From positions 16,677,386-16,741,385 of the forward strand of contig NW_024881330.1 in the NCBI RefSeq assembly GCF_018691265.1: a stretch of DNA of 64,000 bases, given 5' to 3'. The notes beneath the pieces are model-generated. The model was not told the DNA's origin. It did no database searches and was given only the letters and a program-made list of their open reading frames with translations. How positions within the stretch are numbered: position 1 is the first letter of the stretch; each line of letters opens with the position of its first letter. The translations under genes and the position numbers were made by a program. Source of the DNA: Tyto alba. Taxonomy: Eukaryota > Chordata > Aves > Strigiformes > Tytonidae. This document shows positions 12,190 to 24,269 of the stretch, piece by piece.

Positions 12190-15100
12190 CCCTTTCTCCT
12201 TCTCCTTTATTTTCCCTCTTTCTGGGGCAGGTCAGAGAGAGCAGGAGGCTAAGGGCACTCACATAGCCTGTGAAGGTGCCTGCAGTGCCTGTACATAGAG
12301 ATACGATATGTAACTGAAAAATCTGAAAGTCAAGCCAAGACTTGAGCTGAGAGCATGAATCCAAACAGTTCTGAAAATGTGTAGGCTTCTTCCAAATTTC
12401 GCTGGCTGAAAGCGGAAACAGCTTCAGTTTATACCATCACTTCAAGTGCTTCTCCCAACCTCTTTTCATGGAAGCTGGTTCCTTCAGTTATCTTTACCTG
12501 ATGACCCCTAAGGAGGCTTTCAGGAGGTTTTGTTATGTGTGAAAAATGACTTTTGAGTGTAATAACATTAAGATGACCCTGTGTTATCTTTCACATATAT
12601 GCTGTCCTAATGGGACACATTATTTTGAATTGTGGCAGGGTAGTCAGGGAAATGCCAACCCCATAATGGTAATCAATTACATTCCAGTGCTGAAAAGATT
12701 GTGTGTGTGTGTCCCCATTGCAAGAGGTTAACTCAAATAGTGTGAGAATACTTAGTTATATTTTATCCTCTTGTGATGCAGAGAAGGATGTATTAGCATG
12801 GGACACAAATTTGCTATGTAGGCCACTAAGCAGGATTAGCACAAGTTACAGAAATGATTTGATTTACAGTCCATTGTATAAAATGTTAGCACTAATAATA
12901 TGTTTTTCCAGTGTTCAGAAATAAAAGTAATTAGCAATGAACAGCAGCTGGGATTATTGTTACCGGTTTCTAACTGGTGTCTACAGAGTGTCTGCAAAAT
13001 ACGTTTGTTATCTGTAGACTGTGAACGGACAGCTGAGAGTAATGGATGTATTTACTCATTAGAGTCACTTAAGGTAAAGCGTTTTGGCCAGTTTTCTGTG
13101 CATGCATAGAACAAACATAAGTATCTAATTAAATGAGCAAAACCAGATCACCTTGCAACTTATGTAATCGCGCAGCATACTGATGTTATTTTCTGTTTAC
13201 CATAATTCCATCAGTGCCTTCTTTAAGTTGTCTTTCAACACTGTTGAGACTTCGAACGTTGAAGTAATGCAGTGAATGAAGAGCTGAAGTGCCAGATACT
13301 GTGGAGCAGGCCCAAATCCCACTGTTGTCAGTGGATCAAGCTCAGCATGGCTTTGTCTCCAGTTCTTGCTAGCCATAAAATAAATAAGATGAGCTATCTT
13401 CTGCAGTAAAGAAGATCTGTTAAAACATCCCTCTTCCAAAGAACCTTTTCAAAACCAAATTTATAACTTGATATCAGAACTTGGACCCCCAGTTTAAGTG
13501 AAAACATTATTACAGCTAAGACCTAGCTATTTGGCTGCCTGACTCACCATTGCCTAATGATATATGTTTCCTTAACAAACAGAAAGCAATTTTCAGTTTA
13601 TTTAAGAAAAGTTTTAGCCAGCGCATGGGAATTGTGCTTTCTTAAAAAAAAAGAAAAAAAAAAAAATTGAGGCTGAATGGCAGCAGCTCATTATATCATG
13701 GTTTAGCAACTCATTGACTCACTGTACATGTTCCATTCTGATGGGATACAGAGGATAGCATCTCATTCTCTGAACTAAATGGCTAAAAAGCATTTGTATT
13801 ATATGCATTTAAAAATGTTTACATTTCATGCTCTCTGTATGTCTGAGTCTTTCCGTATGGTGTGATACTGAATAAGCAGTGATCACATGTTTTCTTTGTG
13901 GCACAGCTGTTGAGGAGGAGAAGAAAAATAATTACACCATTTGCCTAATGCATTACAACTGAATCCTGCAGAAATGTAGTAATACACTTATTGGTTGGGA
14001 GAATCGAATTCAAACCCTGTTTGGAAATTTTATATTCCCTGTAAGGCATCTCTTGGCTGTAAAAATTGAGAATGTAGCGCAAGGAAGCTACCACCCATGT
14101 CCTTGATGTAGTGATGTAGACTGGATGATGGCAAAAGAGTAGATGTCTGTGGATTTTGGGTGTGAAGAGGAATTATCTTCTGGATGCTGTACACTATTCA
14201 CTCTTCAAGAAAAGAAGTAGAGCAATGGTGGCATTTTTGTGAGGAGACTCTTTCTTTGGCTTTCAAACCAGTTGTACAGGAGCAGCAAATCTCCCCCTGA
14301 TGTCACAGGCAGGTGTGGTGCACTCCTGGGAAGGGCAGGCCTGCCTGCTGTGAGAACACAGGGTTTAATAACCTAAGCCCTGGAAGCCTTGTTTCCTTCC
14401 TGCAGACCATTTTGCTCAGAGATCATGAGAACAGTTAAGTAGATCTACCTTTTTTTTTTAATTTATTTTTTTTTTATTAGTGATGTCATGGACTTGGGTG
14501 TGGTAGGTTTCTTTGCCACATGCCATTTTTCTACTGTAGTTTTTCCATCCTTGTTTTACTATATTGAGCTCTGTGCATGAGAGGAACAGATTTCCTTGGA
14601 GAATGTCCGCACTGAGTAATCATAGAGAAAACTGCCTTTCATTTCAGACATCAGGCACTATGGCTATGTTAAAAGGCATCCTGGTGGATACTGGGTGCTC
14701 TTGTAGGAATGGTCTTTATACCAGTTGGTCATACTCTGACCCATCAAACTGAACTTGTTATTTCAAATGTAATTGCTGTTTGATCATATTTAGAAAGCAA
14801 TTCTCTTAGACTATTAAGCATGAATATGATTAAAACATGTAAATGTATTGAAAGAAAAAGACTGAGGGCCTGTTCTTTTGTTCCACACCTGGTATAGACT
14901 CCCAGCAATGTCTCCTGTCAAAGGGTTCAGGGGTATGGGAGCCGATTATTGGATCTCCTATCAATGATGTGATATAGTGAAAGAAGGAATAGTGCTATCA
15001 GAGAATGCTGAGTTAAGATCATGTTGTGTATGTGTGCCTCAGTTTCCCTAAATAAGTATATTTATTATTCACATGGAAAATATATCCAGCTATGTGAAAC

Positions 15101-15304
15101 ACTTCAATATCTTCAGCAACAAATGCCAAATACGTAAGGGTATATGTAGGATATCTTACTACATTAGTACAAATAAAAAGGTGATGATGGTTAATGAAAG
15201 AAGCTTATGAATTAATCGCTCTCTTTTTTAAAAAAATATTTTCCTTCCTTTCTATTTAAATAAATATACAGTGGAGCTAAAATGACCTTATTCTTTATTC
15301 ACAG

Positions 15305-16434
15305 GTTACTTTAGGTGGAACCTTTATTGGAATTGGGCGGAAAACTCCAGATTGCCAAGGCAACACCAAGTACTTCCGCTGCAAATTCTGCAATTTCACC
15401 TACATGGGCAACTCCTCCACTGAACTAGAGCAACACTTCTTACAGACTCACCCAAACAAAATGAAAGCAGCCCTTCCCTCCTCTGATTCTGGTAAAACTT
15501 CAGAGAAAAACTCCAATAAATCCAGTCCTACTCTTCGACCATGTGATTCTGGAGACTTGGGGAAGTGGCAAGACAGAATCACTGTAAAAGCAGGAGATGA
15601 TACACCAGTTGGATATTCGGTGCCCATCAAGCCAATAGATTCCTCTAGACAAAATGGTACCGATACAACCAGTTACTACTGGTGTAAATTTTGCAGTTTC
15701 AGCTGTGAATCGTCCAGCTCATTGAAACTATTAGAACATTACAGCAAACAGCATGGGGGAAGCCAGGCAGGAAGCCTTCACCCAGATCTGAATGATAAGC
15801 TTTCTAGGGGATCTGTCATTAACCAGAATGACCTAGCCAAAAATGCAGATGGGGAGTTAGTGACAAAGACAGAAAAGGGTGTGAGTGTGGCAAAAAAGAA
15901 AGACTTGACTAGCAAAGGAGCAGAGGACAGCATGGTGACAAGCTACAACTGTCAGTTCTGTGACTTTAGGTACTCAAAGAGCCATGGCCCAGATGTAATA
16001 GTGGTGGGCCCACTTCTCCGTCACTATCAGCAGCTCCACAACATTCATAAATGTACCATTAAGCACTGTCAGTTCTGTCCCCGAGGCCTCTGCAGCCCAG
16101 AAAAGCACCTTGGAGAAATTACTTACCCATTTGCTTGCAGAAAAAGTAATTGTTCCCACTGTGCTCTCTTGCTTTTGCACCTGTCTCCAGGGGTGACAGG
16201 AAGCTCTAGAGTCAAACACCAGTGCCATCAGTGCTCATTCTCCACTCCAGACGTGGATGTTCTCCTGCTCCACTATGAGAATGCACATGAAGCCCAAGCA
16301 TCTGATGTCAAACCAGAAACAAACGCCCTGCCAGGGGCAGAGGGGCCGCTGACGCTCAAGGAGAACAAAGAACACTCATGTACCAAATGTGACTTTACCA
16401 CCCAGGTGGAAGAAGAGATTTCCCGACACTACAG
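15305..16434 (+). CDS. TRPS1: TRPS1 coding exon, residues 310-686, C2H2 finger block
   Basis: Continues the frame from DVQ into [17 protein letters not shown]. Finger-like units by residue: C335/C338/H353/H358; C436/C439/H454/H459; C525/C528/H549/H554 with an enlarged loop; a Cys/His-rich segment at about 558-595 that keeps several CxxC-type pairs; C616/C619/H632/H637; and C668/C671/H684, whose last His (H689) is in the next exon. In human TRPS1 the region beginning near residue 635 takes part in GLI3 binding, so its start is here. The exon ends at CACTACAG|GTACAG, phase 2, splitting Arg686. The length (1130 nt) is not a multiple of three, so skipping it alone would shift frame. The ATG at 15404 is internal and is not a start. 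Without splicing, the frame stops at 16457-16459. Confidence 0.97.
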
Positions 16435-17593
16435 GTACAGTGAAGTTTCAAATGATTAATGATAGGAATCCAAATAAACAGCCCTCCCTTAGTGCCTTAA
16501 TTAAATGTCACCATTCCCCAAACATTTGAGGAACCTGGAAATCAAAATATGAATGCGTATAGATACAAATCTTTACAGCCAGAGTCCAATCCAACATCCA
16601 CTTTGTTTTGGAAAACCACCAGCTAAGTCGGTGGATTTAATTATACTTTTAAACCTGTGCAAAGAAGAGGGAGATTTGGATTTGTGTACAGATGCTGAAG
16701 TTCCAGCATATTTGAGGTTTGGTCAACTATTTTCCACCCAGAATCTTTTAGGTGTTATTTTAGTTTAGGCTTTTTACCAAAAAACTGGCATCCTCATTCA
16801 GTAGGGGAACACAAATGGCTTTACTTTCCAAGATAGTCTATGAATCTTTTCATGCTCCGTAACAGTGCTTCAATGTGCTACCTTTTTTGTAGTATTTTCC
16901 GTTCCCAAGTCCAGCAACTCAATAATTAGTTTAAGAGCATTCCACTGCTGTTTTGGTGTTGGTTTCACACTGGGAGCAGACACTCTTTTGTCTGTTGATG
17001 TCATCCCCCAAGATCCTTTTGCAGATGCTTATTTTTGTGTTGCTGGTTTACAGTGTCATTCTATTTATTTTAAATGCTAATGTTCCTATTTGGAGGTGGA
17101 TGCAGCCAGTCTCCTGACTCAGTCTGACACAATGTCATAGTGGCAGCCAACTCCCTGCTAAACTTCTTGGGTCAGTTCCTGGGCTGTTGTAAACTGGCAG
17201 TCCAGTTTACATCAGAGGAGGAGCTGGCTCTTAGGCTTTGTAAAGAGCAACAGTTGTGTGCTGCTGCTAAAACGATGTTAAATATTAGAAAATCATGCTG
17301 AATATGTTAATAGTTAAGGCTAATGCGTCAACAACAACGGAAAACTCAGTATCTATCTCATCTAAAAGATCTTTGCATGGAAGCCAGCTAGAATGAAGAC
17401 AAAAGAAGATGCATTTTCAAAGCTAAAGCTTTGTTAAAAGCTCAAGAAACTGTGCCACGTTTAATAGATTCCAAGACATCCAAAATTAACAAAGGCAGAC
17501 TGGGGCATGATACTTTAATAGAGATTAAAGCTGGGGGCATCCAAATGTTGCCCAACAGAGGGCTGCATTGGCAATGTATCAGGAGTCTATTTG

Positions 17594-17633
<40 letters not shown>
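17594..17633 (+). repeat. 40-nt poly-A run
   Basis: An uninterrupted A run, one of only two long A runs on the sense strand of this window. No retroposed gene or flanking target duplication was recognised upstream, so it is listed as a simple repeat. Its exact length may be uncertain in the assembly. Confidence 0.9.
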
Positions 17634-17637
<4 letters not shown>

Positions 17638-17730
17638 AGATTGCTCATCTTTAATTTGGAGCTAGGGCCCATGGAGGATTCAGGTCCCAGCATGCAGTGC
17701 CCCATTTTTGATCCAAGTGGGCCTGAGGGA

Positions 17731-17810
17731 TGTTGTGCGGATTAATTAGTTAATGTTTGTAAACTGCTTTGAAGATGAAAAGTGGTATCTAAGTTCCAAG
17801 CATTATTATA
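17731..17810 (+). repeat. MIR/L2-like ancient retroposon 3' end
   Basis: The phrases TGTTGTGCGGATTAATTAG, TTAATGTTTGTAAACTGCTT and TGAAGATGAAAAGTGGTATC, followed by AAGTTCCAAGCATTATTATA, follow the order and spacing of the 3' part of MIR/L2-type amniote retroposons. The upstream part to about 17650 may belong to the same copy but is less clear. It is clearly diverged, so it is old. Confidence 0.6.
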
Positions 17811-20019
17811 GCAGCTTTGAGCCGTGCTGTAGAACTCCATAGGCAGCACTCTGTCCGCCGCTGGGGCATGGCATGATCTTTTTTTAGTGGTTAAATAACT
17901 GGAAGATTGAAATGGCTCCTTGACTGAAAAAAACACTTCTATTTTGCTGCAGCTGGTAATTTACGTTTTAACAAGCACGCCTAGTTAAAATCATTTTTCC
18001 CAAGGAAAGGAGAAGCCATGACTTTCAAAATTTAGTGCCAAGTCTGAGATGGGATAGCAGTAGCTTCTCCTTCAGAGAGCTCAGCACCCTGCGGCTCCAG
18101 CAGTTGTCACAGGGAACTGCACTTAGGCATTCGAATCTCAACTTGTTTGTCTAAAATTAGTCTATTCAGTTTAAGACCATCAAACAATGTATTTTTTTAA
18201 GTCTTCAGTCTACAACATTACTGAGTACTCTGAGGATGTTGTGTAATTTAAGCAAAGTACAACATCCCTGTAACTGCCAACTACTTTCCTGTTCTCCTGC
18301 CATGCCCCCTTTTTAATTTGAGTTTTGCTTCCTTTCTACATGTACTGCTGCTGTGTTGTCCCACTGTACATCTTATTTGAAATCACAGAAGTTAGTTCAG
18401 TTTGTGGTAGGTACTCTGTAATGGCAAACACCAGCAGGTTTTATTACTTTTCTATGGCTAACCTAGTTTTCATAGTTTTCACTCTATCAGACTAAAACAA
18501 ATGAAAAGAGAGACTTTTGGAGTGTTATAACTTCTATTTTTATAATTAATATTAGGCCTATTTTTTTTTAATAGAATTTTTGCATATATTGGTTATGTAT
18601 TTTCCTTTTTGTATTTTATGAACTAAAAGTACATAATAGTTCAGATTTAAAAAGAGAACTTCCATAAAATAGTAGTTAGGGAGTTATGTGACACACAGAA
18701 ACATTCTGATGTGGAGTCAGATCACATCCTATCTAGCCTTCTCTGTGGCGTCATCAGAGTTTATCTCAATAAAGCTGTTATGCCATGTGTTACGTATTTC
18801 CAGTGTATTTAAAATGCTATACATGCACATATATTTAATGCCTGTTCATTTATATAATAAAGACCTGAATGGATTCTAATGATAAACATAATACATTAAT
18901 GTGGTGGCAGAAGGTTTTCTGCTGTTCACATATTTAAGTTTACCCTTGCTAATCTGTGAGTGTCAGACCTGGCTTTAGATGCTACTTACATATCTTGGTT
19001 CATGTATTTTTTGTCTGCATTTTTGATTATTTTAGTTTTTGAGTCATATGCCTGAACAGCATGCTTAATTTATTTCCTTTTTAATTTTGTTTCCTTCTGG
19101 CTCTACATCTACAATTTCACTATGTCTGCTAGTTAAAAAATTTTCTATGTCCCAATATTATTCCTTTGCAGCCATGTATTTGAAACAGTATTAGAATTTA
19201 CAAAAGTGTGGTTCTTTCCAAGTTTTCGGTCTACAGAAACGTATGCTTACACTTTCACGCTTATTCAGTATTTCTTGACATGATTATTTGAGAGCTGTTC
19301 AGTTAAATTTGAAGTTAATGAATCACACTGCACTTGAGTTTACTTGTATTTAAACCACACTATAATGTGCTTACTCAGATAAATCCCCAGAAGGTTTACT
19401 GGCCTCCATTTTCTACTAATTCTGCTACTACTCATTTTCCATTATACCTCTGAGGAATTGGGTACTCTTCATGTTCTTTGTGAAGCTTAGTTTTTCCTTA
19501 AAACTGAGGAAAACTCTCATGAGGTAAAAGATGCCAAGTCTTGCAATTTAGATAAAAATCATACTGAGTATTTGGGGAAATTTTGCATGTCAGATAACTT
19601 AGTCTAGAGATTATTTTCCTGCTTGCTCCAAAATAATTATTTTTAAAATTTTATTTTTTTCTTAAAAATGAAAGAAGCTTCTTGTGGAAGTGTTTTGTTG
19701 CATTTTTATTTATTTATTTATTTTGCTAAAAGGTGTGGGAGAGCAATGCATTTTCTCATTTTTGTAAAAATTAGAATTTTTCATATAAAACCTAATTTGT
19801 CAAGAAAGCATTTGATCAGTTCTAGTAGTAATTGAAAGTGCTATGCTGAAAAATGCTCTAAACTTATTTTTTAAAAAAAGGGTAGTGATTCATTAAACGA
19901 CTGCAAAATGTAAAAAGAAAATAGACTAAAATGAAATACGAGTTTTGGCAATGGTGTGGAATAATTTTTCTACTAAATTATTTTGAAAATATGGATAACA
20001 GCAGTTATGTAGGGTTCTC

Positions 20020-20050
20020 ATTTGAAATTAATTTTGAGTTAATTTCAAAT
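20020..20050. repeat. Perfect 12-bp inverted repeat
   Basis: ATTTGAAATTAA at 20020-20031 and its exact complement TTAATTTCAAAT at 20039-20050 are separated by 7 nt. It would form a stable small hairpin in single-stranded DNA. There is no T-run or gene end nearby, so it is not called a terminator. Confidence 0.85.
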
Positions 20051-22154
20051 TAAATAATACCTTACCTCTTAAAGATAAATGGGGTAGAGGGGTAAAAGGC
20101 AAAGGGGTACTCAGGGCTCACACCTCCCAAGTGCCAGGGCTGCCCACTGGGGACAGGGGTATCAGGGCTACCCCTGCAGGGTCTTAGACATGCAGACTGT
20201 GGAAAGGTGGAGCATTTGGGACACTCCCCAGAGAAGCCAACCGAGGGCAAAAGTGTAAATTGAGGCCCACCAGCTCTCGTTTTTTCGGCAGAGCAGGAGC
20301 CTTCACTCATTGAACAATGGCAGCAGCTGTGAGGATCTTTTCCATCCTCCTGACACCTTAATTCACTGCTCTGAACTTGTTTGCTCTTGCCAATGGCTTT
20401 TACTCTCCTTTCATCTCAGCTTTGCTCTCTGTTCTGCCCATTCTCCTCCTCCTCCTGACCCTCGCTGAATTTTCTTGCTTGCTTTGCTCACTGTCTTTCC
20501 TTCTGAATATTTTCTGCTCCCCACAAGTCCAAGTGCAGCACCCATCCCAAAAGTAAACTTTCTTATAAGCTTGTTTCTTCATGAGATATACTAGCAATTA
20601 TTATATTCATAATGAAATTCAAAACATGCAAAAAAATGAAGTGATACAACAGCCATACCTTCATCCAGAATATTTTCTATGCCCTAGAGCCCAGGAATGT
20701 CTTCAGGTAATTAAGAAAAAAAAAATTACTTGTTTTGTAGAGGATGGTGTTTTGTAATACTTCAGACTAGTTAGAAGTATGTCAACAAGACTTAATTAAC
20801 AACTGGCTAGTGTCAGGAGTATCACAGCCTATTAGAAAGCTCAAGTAAAGAACATTAAATCCATCAAAAAAGCCCCATCAAATATCTCCAAGATTTTGCA
20901 AGGGAAAATCCTTATATCTTATAGCACCCAATTCTAGTACATTTCGGTACATATAAATAATGACAGGAATTTAGTAAGTTGTCAGAATGTAACAGTGCAG
21001 CAAAGGTTTGGCCTGAATTCCTTGACATTTAATCTTGGGATTGAGCCATAAATGCTTTAATGTTCATGAATAATCAGGTGTTTGATTTATTCTGTAGTGA
21101 AAATAATAATGCTAAGTGACATCAATGGATGGGATGACATTGCCATCCCAATGCCATGTTGAAGATAATGCCAGTTTATGGCTTGAACCTGCTGTTAGTC
21201 TGCTTGAGTGGTGTATAAGCAAGATCACAAAAGGGAGAACTCTGTTTCCCTCTTCATTTACATTACTTTCTTCCTTACTGAGATTTTCCTCAAACACCTC
21301 TCCTTTGATCAGCTGTATACACCATATTCTACCTGATGAATTCGGAGTGTCATATGGTATAACTGTGGTTTAGAAACGTGTAACTTTCAGGTAATGCATA
21401 GGAGTGTTTATTGTGTACTTTGCAAATTGGAATCTTTTAAAATTTGTTGCTTAGCTTTGAGGAGCGTTGTGCACAAATCTAGATGTAACTTGGGCCTTTA
21501 GAAACATGGGGTAGGTTTAAATTGTAGTATAAAAAGAATCAAACATTGCCAACTTGTTTCCTTGATTGCTATCAGGGTGGGGTGAAAACAGTCAGAGTTG
21601 AAAACATTTATGCCTTGTTCTGGGAAAGAGTAAGTTTCCAACTTTCAAAAGTTCTGTAATAGCTGATGATAGTTATTATTTTATTATTTGAGAATGTGAC
21701 TTATATTGGACAGTTCCAAACTTTAGCTTACTTTTTGGAGCTTGGGGATAGAATAATATACAGGACAAACCGATTTGAAATACGAAGATTTATAATGTCG
21801 ATGGTAGAGATTACCTTTTAATCATACTAGAAAAGCATATGTCCTGAAAAAAAAAGCCTCTTTGGTTACTGTCTAACTAAATAAGTCCTCATCTTTCCCA
21901 TATCACAGTGCTTATCACAGTCTCACAGAAAAATGAAGGAATGCTTGTATGACTCTCTTTGAACGTTATAAATAATTTAAATGAACAAGCCTTTAATGTT
22001 ATAAAGGTGATGGTAGCTGGCCCTCAGCCGTGTAGTTACAACTGCATCTAATATTCAGCATTTATTTGTGGCCTCAGAAGTGTGGTACCACTGCTGTGGT
22101 GTATACCGCTCCTGATCAAGAACATTCAGCCAGTGTGGAAGGGGGGGGGAAGAA

Positions 22155-22462
22155 AAAAAAAGACAAGTTAGGCAGAAAAAGATCAGCTGTTTGGAGGTGT
22201 GATATCTGTAGATGAGAGCCAAGTTAGGAAAGGGGGTTAGCTATTGAAATAGCCAAGTTAAACAAGAGACGCTTAGGGCTAAGTAGCCTCCCAAAGGATT
22301 GATAAACTTTCACATGGGGAGTGTATGTGGTCGAGCCATTAGCCCCAAATGGTGTCTTGTTTAACTTGGCTTTTAAGATAACTAGCCCCTGTCTAACTTG
22401 GACTTCCCTGATGGTATCCCACCTTTACAGGGCTGACCCTCTTTATAACTTGGCTTTTTGTA
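22155..22462. mobile_element. Long inverted-repeat (palindromic) element, MITE-like
   Basis: Two imperfect arms of about 135 bp (about 22155-22292 and 22330-22462) are reverse complements around a loop of about 35-40 bp. Each arm has three copies of a CAAGTTA-type box. The left arm has GACAAGTTAGG (22162-22172), GCCAAGTTAGG (22218-22228) and GCCAAGTTAAACAAGA (22252-22267). The right arm has the complements TCTTGTTTAACTTGGC (22355-22370), CTAACTTGGA (22393-22402) and TAACTTGGC (22446-22454), in mirrored order. The arms also share AAAAAGATCAGCTG versus GGCTGACCCTCTT, and GGCTAAGTAGCCTC versus CGAGCCATTAGCCCC. No transposase is present. A non-autonomous DNA transposon is the likeliest reading. 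A long hairpin of another origin is possible. Confidence 0.6.
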
Positions 22463-22490
22463 TTTATAAAATCGTTTTGATCAGATAGCA

Positions 22491-22533
22491 CTCTCTCTTT
22501 TCTTTTTTTTTTTTTCTTTTTTTTTTTTTTTTT
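22491..22533 (+). repeat. Poly-T/C tract plus adjacent direct repeat
   Basis: A T-rich run with three C interruptions, ending at 22533. It is followed by AGAAGAGAATTAAGCTCAG and AGAAAAGAATTAAGTTG, two diverged copies of one motif at about 22539-22577. It lies about 30 bp beyond the long inverted repeat and may be part of the same insertion, but this is not shown. Confidence 0.7.
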
Positions 22534-23046
22534 GTTCAGAAGAGAATTAAGCTCAGTTTAGAAAAGAATTAAGTTGCAAGAGAGAATATATTAGTGTCGC
22601 ATTGAGAGACAAGCTGATTTTAATAAAACACAATTGTAGAATGAAGAAAAAGGAACACAGCCAGAACAGGATTTTAACCCACAGCTTGCTCTCCCACAAG
22701 TAGATTTTGTTGCCATAAGGCTATGTTGTGAATAGCTGACTATTTTTTTGCATAACTGAATGAGCCCATCAAGTCCCTTAAAATGAATATAAATACGGAA
22801 AATGACAAAAAGAAAACTGATATTTCACAAGGGCTAAAAAGCTTGAATCTGAATGTGTACTTATGTCTGCTCGCTGACACAACTGCAAGAAAATCAGACA
22901 ATGTAAATAACATATGGTTTGTTTTTCCAACAAAAGGAAAGAAGGAAGACAAGGGGGTTTAATAAGTTTGGCAAGTTGTCCCTTCTAAACTATCATACTC
23001 TAAAAGGGACATTTTGTGTATCATTCCAGTTCTACAGATGCACTAA

Positions 23047-23119
23047 GAGCCAAATCCTGCTCTTACTGAAGTCAATGGGAGTTTTGCCATCGACTTCACT
23101 GAGACTAAGATTTGGCCTC
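23047..23119. repeat. Palindromic amniote interspersed repeat fragment
   Basis: GAGCCAAATCCTGCTCTTAC with TGAAGTCAATGGGAGTTTTG on the left is mirrored by CGACTTCACTGAGACTAAG and ATTTGGCCTC on the right. The phrase in which sources of 'AATCCTGCTC..TGAAGTCAATGGGAGTTTTGCC' recur is familiar from bird, turtle and crocodile genomes, where it marks an old palindromic repeat. The family name was not determined. Confidence 0.6.
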
Positions 23120-24269
23120 AAAAGAATTAATTCTAACAATTGGAGTTGTCAGGGCCGTAACAGATTTCTCATACAAGTTTTGTCCTGTGTGGATAGTGAA
23201 AGGCTCGTTTTTTAGCTTGGCTAAAGATGCTGTTGTGACTCTGAATGCCTGGGGTGTGGAAGTGTGAGTGTGTCTGTAGGGAGAAGCTTTCGCAGAGTTA
23301 TGTACATTGTGATGAAGGGCAGGGACGGTATTTTACTCTGCATTGGTACGATGCCGCACGCTGCGGGGCCCTGAGCCTGACGGAGGGCTCTGACCACTCC
23401 TGTGCTATAAACAATTATTCATAATGGTGTTACAGAGCTCATAAATGGTGTTCTGTTCCTATGATAGATACAGTAAACGGGTAACATGTTGTTCTCATGT
23501 AGCAACATATGCTTTACATAATATAGTAATGCAGTACTTCGTATAGGCTTTTAGAATAGAAACAGGAAGACATATTATTCCACCCTGCTCCACAGCTCAT
23601 ATGCAAGCATTTCTGTATTGACAGGAAAACACAGTTTGTAGTGACATAGCCAACTATTTTGCTTTTTCTTTAAAGCAGCATCTTTTAAAGTTGTGTTAAA
23701 ATGTCTGTATAGAAGAAATAAGTATTGTCTGTTGTGTACAACCTTCTGTCCTCTGGTGTATTCTTCTCTGTAAGTTAACCAGAGCTCCATTCAAAATCAT
23801 CTTTGTATATGTAATTGGTGGAAAGCAAAGAATTTTTTTTAAAACATTTCTAAACTTTCTAGCACAGATCTGTACTATAAAAGTGCTTTTTTATACAAAC
23901 TACCCTCTTCTAACTACTTGATTTTGGTAGAAAAAAAAGTGTTGCTTCAGTGTTTGTACCAGAATAGAAAGTGAAAGGTGTATTGCAGCAAACTGAAGAA
24001 ACACAAAATCCCAGTGACAGTTACTTGAAGTTTAGAATAAGGCAGTGGAGTTTGAATGAACAATAGTAGGCCATTCTAAGATGTGTGAGGAAAAAACACT
24101 GGGATTTTTTCCGTATTGTATAAGACAGCAAAGTAAACCTGCTTGCTTTATTTAGAGGGGATCATACTGTAAATTCAATTTATTTTCTTCATCTTGGTAG
24201 GCAAAACCACTGTGAGGGGGAAAGCCAAGGGGGTACTCTCATGTTAATACACTTCTCGTTTTCTTCCAG

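Larger units (their letters stand above)
3736..15304 (+). other. TRPS1: TRPS1 intron, 11.6 kb, phase 0
   Basis: Runs from the donor GTTTGT at 3736 to an acceptor in TTCTTTATTCACAG ending at 15304. It is AT-rich with purine tracts at about 4383-4405 and 8056-8090, an alternating TATA/CATA region at 9348-9455, a GA-rich patch near 10500-10530, a TTTG microsatellite at 12164-12189, and A/T runs near 13645-13667 and 14451-14478. Around 15030-15060 the phrase TGTGTGCCTCAGTTTCCCTA resembles the core of MIR-type SINEs, but it is too short to be certain. AATAAA at 4185-4190 lies about 310 nt after the read-through stop. ORFs of 60-91 codons here have no recognisable motifs and look like chance. Confidence 0.9.
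16435..24269 (+). other. TRPS1: TRPS1 intron, 7.8 kb, phase 2
   Basis: Runs from donor GTACAG to an acceptor in TTCTCGTTTTCTTCCAG ending at 24269. AATAAA at 16473-16478 lies just after the read-through stop. Contents: a 40-nt A run, a MIR-like 3' end at 17731-17810, a short perfect inverted repeat at 20020-20050, a Pro/Gly-rich-coding GC patch near 20090-20330 with no convincing gene, the long inverted-repeat element at about 22155-22462, a T-rich run at 22491-22533 followed by a degenerate direct repeat to about 22577, and a palindromic interspersed repeat at 23047-23119. About 23340-23400 is a small GC-rich patch. No RNA gene or second protein gene was recognised. Confidence 0.9.

Noticed and set aside
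24241..24269. ATG at 24241 as a start for the third exon
   Set aside because: It lies within the intron's acceptor region (TTCTTCCAG). The exon continues a codon split from the previous exon.
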